In this document: piece after piece, positions 1 to 5,191 of the stretch | Layout of the letters: every line of letters starts with the position of its first letter | Position numbering within the stretch: position 1 is the first letter of the stretch | Assembly (NCBI GenBank): GCA_900757385.1 | Contig: CAAENO010000230.1 | Coordinates: forward strand, 1-18,871 | DNA length: 18,871 bases | Source of the DNA: an uncultured Collinsella sp. | Lineage (GTDB): Bacteria; Actinomycetota; Coriobacteriia; Coriobacteriales; Coriobacteriaceae | Reading direction: 5' to 3' | Notes under the pieces: generated by a model | The model's database searches: none | The model's input: the letters and a program-made list of their open reading frames with translations, nothing else | Told to the model about the DNA's origin: nothing | Made by a program: the position numbers and the translations under genes

Positions 1-60
1 CAGGTAAGATTGAAGGGCCTGACCCCGGAGGAGTTCCGGAATCAGGCCCTCGCGGCCTAG
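1..60 (+). CDS. IS3-family transposase, C-terminal end (partial)
   Basis: The first 19 codons read to a TAG stop at 58-60. The peptide ends KGLTPEEFRNQALAA, which looks like the conserved C-terminus of IS3/IS150-group transposase OrfB (family pattern KGLSPxxYRxQ followed by a short Ala-rich tail). Only the tail is visible, so the catalytic DDE domain and the reading frame of OrfA lie outside the window. The sequence just after the stop has the layout expected for an IS3 right end. Whether the full element is intact cannot be judged here. Confidence 0.7.
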   Translation, partial: QVRLKGLTPEEFRNQALAA

Positions 61-98
61 TCGCTATTTAGGGCGTCCAAGATTTGGGACGCAGTTCA
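1..98 (+). mobile_element. Right end of an IS3-family insertion sequence
   Basis: After the transposase stop at 60 comes a short spacer and then a terminal sequence ending GCAGTTCA at 91-98. IS3-group ends typically finish in CA-3' and resemble a GTCC..TTTGGG..CAGTTCA pattern, which is what is seen at 73-98. The terminal part also folds on itself: GCGTCCAA (73-80) pairs with TTGGGACGC (84-92) with one bulged base. The exact boundary at 98 is inferred from the family pattern; the left end and the target-site duplication lie outside the window. Confidence 0.6.
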
Positions 99-197
99 AT
101 TTGGAGCGGGCTTTTTGACTGCTCTAGCGATCGGCTGGCAAATGTGGCCAAAAAGCCCTGTCGCAAAATGACCGGTCTGGTGCTGAGCCACGAAAGC

Positions 198-336
198 GGC
201 CCATCTACTACGTTTGGCCCGCAGGGGTCGACCATAGCAGCAGTTTCGGAAAATCGGCAAGCCGTCTACCAGCTGTTTTGATATTTCGGATTTCTGTATG
301 GTCGAGGGTAATCGGTCAAACGTAGTAGATAGGCCC
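198..336. repeat. Large imperfect inverted repeat (139 bp), intergenic
   Basis: The outer arms are GGCCCATCTACTACGTTTGGC-like (198-218) and its near-complement at 315-336, matching at 19 of 21 positions. A second nested pair, TCGACCATA (228-236) and TATGGTCGA (297-305), is perfect. The two pairs sit at compatible distances, so the whole segment can fold as one long, interrupted hairpin. No credible coding region covers it. The arrangement fits a MITE-like or REP-like non-coding repeat beside the IS end, but no function can be assigned from the sequence. Confidence 0.55.
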
Positions 337-397
337 ATTTTGTGGCGAACAGTAGGATTCGCGGACCAAGGCTGCCAGTTTCGGATGGCCAACCTGG

Positions 398-465
398 AAG
401 TTGCGGTGAATTAATTTCTGAAAAGCGCGAATAAGCCTAATCTAGGAACTATTTCACCGCAACTT
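398..465. repeat. Perfect 13-bp inverted repeat
   Basis: AAGTTGCGGTGAA at 398-410 is exactly complementary to TTCACCGCAACTT at 453-465, with a 42-nt AT-rich spacer. It lies 14 bp beyond the 3' end of the minus-strand PIN gene. It could act as a transcript-end hairpin for that gene, but no T-run follows the stem on either strand, so it is not a standard intrinsic terminator. An intergenic repetitive element is equally likely. Confidence 0.5.
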
Positions 466-479
466 AGGAGGGGATGGGG

Positions 480-935
480 TTAGCTGCGGGGGCGGTGGCG
501 GAGCCTGTCGATGGTGGAGTCGATGCTGCGGCTGCGGGCGTCGGCAGCGGTTTGGCGCTTGCGGCGGTAATCGATCATGCCTTGGATGATGGGCTTGCCA
601 AAGCTCACGACATCATCGTTGTAGATGGCGGTTCGGGCTGCGAGGAGGCAGTCGGAAAAGTCCATATGGGTCTTGCCAAAGAGTTTGACGGCAAGGGCGA
701 CAACGGTGGGCTCGTCGACCATGACGTCATCGAGCAGCCTTTTCATGGCCGCAGCAATCTCAACGCGGGGAACCTTATAGACGTCGCGCAGCGTGACCAC
801 GACGCGCGTGATGATTTCGGGGTAGACGCGAGCAGTGCGCGTGGCGATGACCTTGGCGGCGCGCGGTGACAGAACTTCGTCGTCGTCAAGCAGGTAGCGT
901 AGGATGACGGTCTCGTCGATGATGGTGCTACTCAT
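480..935 (-). CDS. PIN-domain protein, probable toxin of a type II toxin-antitoxin pair
   Basis: This 151-residue protein has the layout of a PIN (PilT N-terminus) ribonuclease toxin. It opens with a hydrophobic strand and acidic residue (IIDETVILRYLL, Asp7), followed by PEIITRVVVTL (Glu40), a helical segment with VPRVEIAAAM, and DFSDCLLAA (Asp92, Asp95). These are the usual places for Mg-binding acids. The final acid of many PIN domains, in the pattern VVTFDK, is replaced by Gly (VVSFGK), so the metal site may be incomplete. About 30 basic residues at the C-terminus go beyond the core. Its start overlaps the 3' end of the upstream antitoxin gene by 8 bp, implying translational coupling. RNase activity is inferred from the family. 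Confidence 0.72.
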   Translation of the reverse strand: MSSTIIDETVILRYLLDDDEVLSPRAAKVIATRTARVYPEIITRVVVTLRDVYKVPRVEIAAAMKRLLDDVMVDEPTVVALAVKLFGKTHMDFSDCLLAARTAIYNDDVVSFGKPIIQGMIDYRRKRQTAADARSRSIDSTIDRLRHRPRS

Positions 936-1251
936 GGATATCTACTTCCTCGGGACCCAAAATCGAATCGTCGCTTTCTGTGGCAAGGTACTCAATCCAG
1001 GCATTGCGCTCCTCGGAGCGGCGATTGGGGTCCCCATATGCTTTGAGCGATCCATAGGCGGCGGTACCGTCCTTTGAGCGCACGGCGACCGGCTGAAAGG
1101 GAAGCTTGCGCATCAAAATGCTCTGCGCGACAAAAAGACGGACGGCCTCGGCGAGCGATGTGCCCATGGCGTCGTAGAGACGCTCGGCATGCTGCTTGTC
1201 TTCTTCGCGAATGCGCACCTGCAGGATGGCTCGTTTTTGAGTCGATGACAT
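928..1251 (-). CDS. RelB/DinJ-family antitoxin
   Basis: This 107-residue protein starts AILQVRIREEDKQHAERLYDA and continues MGTSLAEAVRLFVAQSILMRKLPF. That is the ribbon-helix-helix pattern of RelB/DinJ antitoxins: a beta strand, a helix, a turn with GTSLAEAVRLF, then a helix ending in LPF. The N-terminus would dimerise and bind DNA; the acidic C-terminal tail (ATESDDSILGPEEVDIHE) is the likely toxin-wrapping part. ATG at 1251 is preferred over GTG at 1254 because the purine-rich AAGGGGG lies 6 nt before the ATG but only 3 nt before the GTG. A RelB-type antitoxin beside a PIN toxin is a less usual pairing than with a RelE/YafQ-type toxin. Confidence 0.75.
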   Translation of the reverse strand: MSSTQKRAILQVRIREEDKQHAERLYDAMGTSLAEAVRLFVAQSILMRKLPFQPVAVRSKDGTAAYGSLKAYGDPNRRSEERNAWIEYLATESDDSILGPEEVDIHE

Positions 1252-1293
1252 CACTGGCCCCCTTAATGAGCGTGCAATAGAGTCGGTCTAATG

Positions 1294-1305
1294 CGGCATA
1301 TGCCG
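1294..1305. promoter_or_regulatory. 12-bp perfect palindrome, candidate antitoxin operator
   Basis: CGGCATATGCCG is a perfect palindrome centred about 48 bp upstream of the antitoxin start. A wider repeat, GTCGG (1283-1287) and CCGAC (1303-1307), overlaps it. Ribbon-helix-helix antitoxins usually repress their own promoter by binding short palindromes, so this is a plausible autoregulatory site. No convincing -10/-35 pair was found to anchor it. Confidence 0.35.
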
Positions 1306-1363
1306 ACCTCTTAGAATCTTATAACCATTACTTTATTTCACTCAAGTAAATATCCATTAACAC

Positions 1364-1429
1364 GTATACAAGCGTAGTACATCCAAAATGAGAGTGCGTA
1401 AAAAACTCTTAGGTGTACGCATGTAATAC
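1364..1429. repeat. Nested imperfect inverted repeats in an AT-rich region
   Basis: Positions 1306-1470 are strikingly AT-rich compared with the GC-rich surroundings and contain no gene. Within them GTATACAAGCGTA (1364-1376) is nearly complementary to TACGCATGTAATAC (1416-1429), and AGAGT (1391-1395) is complementary to ACTCT (1405-1409) inside it. The stretch probably includes promoter DNA for one or both diverging transcription units, but I could not place a confident promoter. Confidence 0.35.
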
Positions 1430-1474
1430 ACTCACCTTTATAGCTTCTAGAGAATAATTCCAACCTGCCAAAAC

Positions 1475-1526
1475 CCCTGCAATACACCCATATTGCAGGG
1501 CCTATGCTCAAGTTTGCCCCCTGCAA
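1475..1526 (+). promoter_or_regulatory. Inverted and repeated CCCTGCAA boxes upstream of the FHL operon
   Basis: CCCTGCAATA (1475-1484) and TATTGCAGGG (1491-1500) form a perfect 10-bp inverted repeat with a 6-nt gap. A third copy of CCCTGCAA lies at 1519-1526, 44 bp (about four helical turns) from the first. The group sits about 150-200 bp upstream of the first FHL gene. Repeated half-sites with helical spacing suggest a transcription factor operator; the repeat pair could instead form an RNA hairpin. No T-run follows it, so a terminator is unlikely. The cognate regulator is not in the window. Confidence 0.4.
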
Positions 1527-1563
1527 CTGCGTATATTCAACCTGTATATCGTTGGAGGAATTC

Positions 1564-1668
1564 TATCGAAGTGCCTGTTTCGCCGCATGCACTCGATACG
1601 CCGATGCCGGACCACGGGCGGTCCGGGGCAACGTCGGCAGGGTCTCTCCGGCATGGGATTCAGGAGGG
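1564..1668 (+). promoter_or_regulatory. Structured 5' leader of the FHL operon, candidate cis-regulatory RNA
   Basis: The leader before the first gene can form several helices. Helix A pairs 1564-1574 with 1589-1598 (10 bp, one bulged A). Helix B pairs 1600-1606 with 1632-1638 (7 bp, one G-U), and helix C pairs CCGGACC (1607-1613) with GGTCCGG (1620-1626), stacking directly on B. A competing helix D pairs ATGCCGGA (1604-1611) with TCCGGCAT (1647-1654) and excludes both B and C. Helix D ends 6 nt before the ribosome binding site CAGGAGGG (1661-1668). Mutually exclusive helices beside a ribosome binding site resemble a riboswitch or attenuator. I do not recognise a known class; a molybdenum-cofactor riboswitch is attractive from context, but its consensus was not identified. 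Confidence 0.4.
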
Positions 1669-1678
1669 AGTGAACAAC

Positions 1679-2197
1679 ATGGGCAATAAACGAGTCGTGG
1701 CTGATTCTTCACGCTGCATTGGGTGCCAAACCTGTATGGCGGCGTGCATCGAGGCACACGATATTCCCGGCAACATCGCTGCACCTCGCTTGCGCGTAAC
1801 GCGCACCTACGAGATCTCCGCGCCGGTGGCATGTCACCACTGCGAGGACGCTCCGTGCGCGAAGGCCTGTCCTACGGGCGCCTTGTTCTTTGATCCAAAG
1901 AACCATCGTATCGGCGTCAACGAGGACAACTGCATCGGCTGCAAGAGCTGCGTTATGGCATGCCCCTTTGGCGCCGTGAGCGTGGCGACCACGCAGGTCC
2001 CCGTCTTGATGGGTGACGTTCGCGTGGGTTCGCAGACTAAGAGCTTCGTGCTCAAGTGCGACCTGTGCGTGGACCGTCCCGGCGGTCCGGCGTGTGCCGA
2101 GGCGTGTCCGACCAAGGGCCTCACCCTAGTGGACGAGGAGCGTCTGGCAGAACTGACTGCCGAGCGTGCCCGCGCCACCATCGAAAACGAGGCGTAA
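1679..2197 (+). CDS. hydN: HydN-like four-cluster ferredoxin, electron carrier for formate dehydrogenase H
   Basis: This 172-residue protein has four [4Fe-4S] binding motifs of the HycB/HydN type: CIGCQTCMAAC near the N-terminus, CHHCEDAPCAKAC, CIGCKSCVMAC, and CDLCVDRPGGPACAEAC. It matches HydN in length (about 175 residues in E. coli) and in the CxxC-rich layout. In the known systems such proteins move electrons from the molybdenum/selenium formate dehydrogenase to the hydrogenase or support its maturation; the protein is soluble and cytoplasmic. ATG at 1679 is chosen because CAGGAGGG lies 10 nt upstream and the Cys motif starts soon after; an in-frame GTG at 1571 would add an unlikely extension through the structured leader. 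It is the first gene of the locus, 75 bp before fdhF. A HycB-like role is also possible. Confidence 0.85.
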   Translation: MGNKRVVADSSRCIGCQTCMAACIEAHDIPGNIAAPRLRVTRTYEISAPVACHHCEDAPCAKACPTGALFFDPKNHRIGVNEDNCIGCKSCVMACPFGAVSVATTQVPVLMGDVRVGSQTKSFVLKCDLCVDRPGGPACAEACPTKGLTLVDEERLAELTAERARATIENEA

Positions 2198-2233
2198 GTG
2201 TTGGGGCGACAGGCCCAATGATTGTCAAATAAG

Positions 2234-2249
2234 TACCGAGTATTCGGTA
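2234..2249 (+). promoter_or_regulatory. Small hairpin in the hydN-fdhF gap
   Basis: TACCGA (2234-2239) and TCGGTA (2244-2249) form a perfect 6-bp stem with a GTAT loop, immediately before the purine-rich ribosome binding site of fdhF (2255-2268). A weaker stem, TTGGG/CCCAA, lies at 2201-2219. Neither is followed by a T-run. They could stabilise the fdhF 5' end or mark an RNA processing site; function is not shown. Confidence 0.3.
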
Positions 2250-2272
2250 GCAGAGAAAGGAAGGAGGGTGTC

Positions 2273-4495
2273 ATGGAGAAGCATAAAGTGATCTGCCCGT
2301 ACTGCGGCGCCGGTTGCCAGTTTAACCTCCTGGTCCAAAACGGCCAGGTCGTGGGTACCGAACCGCTCAACGGCATTACCAACCAGAGCGAGCTGTGCCT
2401 TAAGGGCATGAGCGGCTACGACTTCATCAACGACACCAAGATCTTGACTCCTCGCGTACTGCACCCGATGATCCGCCGCACTAAGGGCGCGGATCTTGAG
2501 CGCGTAAGCTGGGACGAGGCACTGGATTTCACCGCATCTAAGATGCAGGCCATAATTGACGAATATGGTCCTAACGCTGTCATGACCACCGGCTCTTCGC
2601 GAGGCGGCGGCAATGAGGCGAACTACGTCATGCAGAAGTTTACGCGTGCGTGCATCGGCACCCACAGCGTGGACAACTGCGCCCGTACTTGACACGGCCC
2701 TACCGTCCTCGGTCTGATGGACACGGTTGGTTCAGGTTGCATGTCATGCTCCATCCCCGGTATGGAGGATGCGGGCTGTATTTTCCTCTTCGGCTATAAC
2801 CCTGCCGATTCGCACCCCATCGTCGCAAGGCGTATCGTGCGAGCCAAAGAAAAGGGTTGCAAGATCATCGTCGCCGACCCGCGCCATATCGAAACCGCGC
2901 GTATCGCCGATCTCTACCTTCCGATCAAGAACGGTTGCAACGTCGCGTTCCTCAACGCCTTTGCCAACTGCTTGGTCAACGATGGCCTCTACGACAAGGA
3001 ATTCGTCGCCGAGCACACGAACGGCTTTGACGAATGGTGGGAGACCATCAAGAACTACACTCCCGAATCCGTACAGGACATCACGGGTGTCGAGCCCGCG
3101 TTGATCCACCAAGCTGCCGAGATGTACGCCACGGCGAAGCCCTCTGCCATCATTGGCTGGGGTATGGGCGTATGCCAGCAGAAGCAGAACCTGAAGACGG
3201 TGCACACCATCGCCTCCATCGCCTGCGTTGCCGGCCAGATCGGCAAACCCAATTCCGGCCTCGCGCCCGTGCGTGGCCAGAACAACGTCCAGGGTTCCTG
3301 CGATATGGGCATGCTGCCCAACCTGTACCCTGGCTACCAGAAGGTCACCGACCCGGCAGTGCGTGCCAAGTTTGCCAAGGCTTGGGGCGTGCCCGAGGAA
3401 AAGCTCCCGCTCGAGGAGGGCTACAAGCTCACCGACCTGGGCCACCTGGTCGACGAGGGCAAGGTGCACTGCTTCTACAACTACGGCGAGGACCCGGTGC
3501 AGACCGAGCCCGATTCGGCCGGTATGCGCAAGACGCTCTCCGAGCTGGATCTGTTCATTTGCCAGGACATCTTTATGACACAGACGACCATGCTCGCCGA
3601 CGTCATCCTGCCCGCTACCTCTTGGGGCGAGCACGAGGGTGTCTTTACTGCATCCGACCGTAGCTTCCAGCACTTTGACGCGGCCGTTCCGCCCAAGGGC
3701 GAGTGCCGCCACGACTGGGAGATCTTCGCGGACCTGTCCACGCGCATGGGCTACCCCATGCACTACGACAACACCGAGCAGATCTGGAACGAGTGCATTA
3801 GCCTGTGCCCCAACTTTGTGGGCGCAACCTACGAGAAGATGGCTCCCGAGGGCGGTTATGCCCAGTGGCCGGTCAAGAGCACCGATGTGAACGACCACGG
3901 TACGCCCGACATGTTCGCTGGTGGCAAGTTCACCACCAAGGACGGCCGCGCCAACCTGATGGCGCACGACTGGGAGGCGCCCTCCGAGCTTCCCGACGAT
4001 GAGTACCCGCTCATCCTGTGCACCGTCCGTGAGGTCGGCCACTACAGCTGCCGCTCGATGACTGGCAACTGCAAGACGCTGGCGCTGCTCGCCGACGAGC
4101 CCGGCTTTGTCCGCATGAATCCCGCGGACGCCCAGGCGCGTGGTATCAAGAACGGCGACATCGTCTCGATTCACAGCCGCCGCGGCCAGGTATACAGCCG
4201 CGCCGACGTGAGCGACCGCATCAACAAGGGCACGGTCTATATGACCTACCAGTGGTGGATCGGTAAGTGCAACGAGCTGACCATGCACAAGGTCGACCCG
4301 GTCTCGCATACGCCCGAGGACAAGTTCTCCGCCTGCCAGGTCGACGCCATTGCCGACCAGGTCTGGGCCGAGGGCGAAGTCGAGCGTCAGTACACCGAGC
4401 TCAAGCAGGCTCTGGTCGACGCCGCTGCTCCCCAGGACGTTGAGCCCGGTGCCGCCAAGTTCGACGACGAGACGCACGTGAATCAAATCGTGTAG
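2273..4495 (+). CDS. fdhF: Formate dehydrogenase H, selenocysteine-containing (TGA at 2690-2692 read as Sec)
   Basis: This is the catalytic molybdopterin (bis-MGD) subunit that oxidises formate to CO2 in the cytoplasm and feeds electrons to the hydrogenase. Reading through the TGA gives 740 residues, close to E. coli FdhF (715). The N-terminal [4Fe-4S] ligands are Cys8, Cys11, Cys15 and Cys42, followed by Lys44, at the same numbers as in E. coli. Codon 140 is TGA in the context DNCART-U-HGPTVLGL, matching Sec140-His141 of E. coli FdhF. The catalytic Arg is in PVRGQNNVQG (Arg334). The two halves are in one frame and the second has no ribosome binding site of its own, so they are one gene, not a frameshift pair. 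The ATG follows GGAAGGAGGG. The C-terminal domain (PADAQARGIKNGDIVSIHS) is the usual cofactor-binding beta barrel. Expression needs SelA/SelB/SelC, not present here. Confidence 0.96.
2690..2727 (+). promoter_or_regulatory. Bacterial SECIS element for Sec insertion in fdhF
   Basis: The in-frame TGA at 2690 is followed by a hairpin: ACCGTCC (2702-2708) pairs with GGAC (2719-2722) and GGT (2725-2727), leaving a 2-nt bulge (AC, 2723-2724). The 10-nt apical loop (2709-2718) contains GGTCTG, the same string found in the apical loop of the E. coli fdhF SECIS. The position just after the Sec codon is as expected for SelB-dependent decoding. The stem is inferred by eye, not by folding energy. Confidence 0.8.
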
Positions 4496-4516
4496 TCCCG
4501 TTCTCGTTGGCTTTTT

Positions 4517-4559
4517 GGGCCGGGCGTCCCGCACGTTCGGGAGCCCGGCCCGTTATTTT
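4517..4559 (+). terminator. Strong hairpin with T-rich tail between fdhF and hyfA
   Basis: GGGCCGGGC (4517-4525) pairs perfectly with GCCCGGCCC (4543-4551). After a single bulged G, TCCCG (4527-4531) pairs with CGGGA (4538-4542), closing a CACGTT loop. The 14-bp stem is followed by GTTATTTT. This has the form of an intrinsic terminator, although the T-run is interrupted, so readthrough is likely. It lies 21 bp beyond the fdhF stop and 14 bp before the hyfA start. It probably lowers hydrogenase mRNA relative to fdhF or protects the 3' end of an fdhF transcript. Confidence 0.7.
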
Positions 4560-4573
4560 GAAAGGAAGTGGGG

Positions 4574-5191
4574 ATGAACCGCTTCATCGACATCAACCCG
4601 GAGAGGTGCATCGGCTGCGGAACATGCCAGTCCGCCTGTGCCGACGCCCACCGGATGCAGGGTCTTCAGGATACGCCGCGCCTGGCGCTCGTGAAGACCG
4701 GCGGTATTTCGGCCGCCCTTGCCTGCCACCATTGCGAGGGTGCCCCCTGCGCCGAGGTTTGCCCGGTGAATGCCATCGAGCACGATGGCGACCGCATCCG
4801 CGTCAAGGAGCAGGAGTGCATTGGGTGCAGGCTGTGCGCCATCGCGTGCCCCTTCGGAGCCATCCATCCCGATGGCACGTCTATCGCCGGTGTCGCAGGC
4901 ATGTGCGACCCGACGCCTTCGTATCCTAAGTCCCTGAGCAGCCTGCTTACGTGGGCTCCTGGCCAGTACACCTGCGCCGTTAAGTGCGACCTGTGCGCCT
5001 TCGATCCGGACGGCCCGCATTGTGTGGCGGCGTGCCCCACCAAGGCGCTGACCGTCATGGGCGGCGCGGCCGATCGCGAGCTCGACGAGGCCAAGCGCCT
5101 GCGCTCGATCGAAAACGGCCCGACTGTCGACGTTACCGCCGTGGCCCAGGGCCTGTCCGAGAAAGCAGAAGGGAGCGTAAACAATGGATAG
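4574..5191 (+). CDS. hyfA: Hydrogenase-4 / FHL electron-transfer subunit A (HyfA/HycB-like ferredoxin)
   Basis: A 205-residue four-cluster ferredoxin, the same length as E. coli HyfA. The motifs are CIGCGTCQSACADAH, CHHCEGAPCAEVC, CIGCRLCAIACPFGA and CDLCAFDPDGPHCVAAC. It should link FdhF to the HyfH/HyfI chain of the complex on the cytoplasmic side. ATG at 4574 is preferred to the in-frame GTG at 4568, because AAAGGAAG lies at a suitable distance and MNRFIDINPERCIGC matches the family start. The gene overlaps hyfB by 8 bp. It is a paralogue of the HydN-like protein at 1679 but carries a longer insert between the third and fourth clusters (about residues 100-135, VAGMCDPTPSYPKSL region). Confidence 0.9.
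   Translation: MNRFIDINPERCIGCGTCQSACADAHRMQGLQDTPRLALVKTGGISAALACHHCEGAPCAEVCPVNAIEHDGDRIRVKEQECIGCRLCAIACPFGAIHPDGTSIAGVAGMCDPTPSYPKSLSSLLTWAPGQYTCAVKCDLCAFDPDGPHCVAACPTKALTVMGGAADRELDEAKRLRSIENGPTVDVTAVAQGLSEKAEGSVNNG

Noticed and set aside
96..392. 98-codon minus-strand open frame in the 99-470 region
   Set aside because: It crosses both arms of the palindrome and has no recognisable protein pattern or ribosome binding site support.
1..470. CRISPR array
   Set aside because: The repeats here are inverted pairs, not regularly spaced direct repeats.
1564..1668. Known molybdenum-cofactor or ZTP riboswitch in the leader
   Set aside because: The context is attractive, but I could not match the conserved core of either class by eye, so it is left as an unclassified structured leader.
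1493..1678. N-terminal extension of the HydN-like protein from upstream in-frame starts
   Set aside because: It would run through the regulatory leader; ATG 1679 has a clear ribosome binding site and matches the family start.
1255..1678. Sigma-54 (-24/-12) promoter for the FHL operon
   Set aside because: No convincing TGGCAC-N5-TTGC element was seen on the plus strand, and actinobacteria generally lack sigma-54.
2717..4495. A separate second gene starting at ATG 2717 after the TGA
   Set aside because: It is in the same frame as the upstream half, has no ribosome binding site, and the join reproduces the Sec-His active site of FdhF.
2744..4534. Minus-strand open frame of 596 codons opposite fdhF
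   Set aside because: Shadow of the fdhF codon pattern; the plus strand is certain from catalytic motifs.
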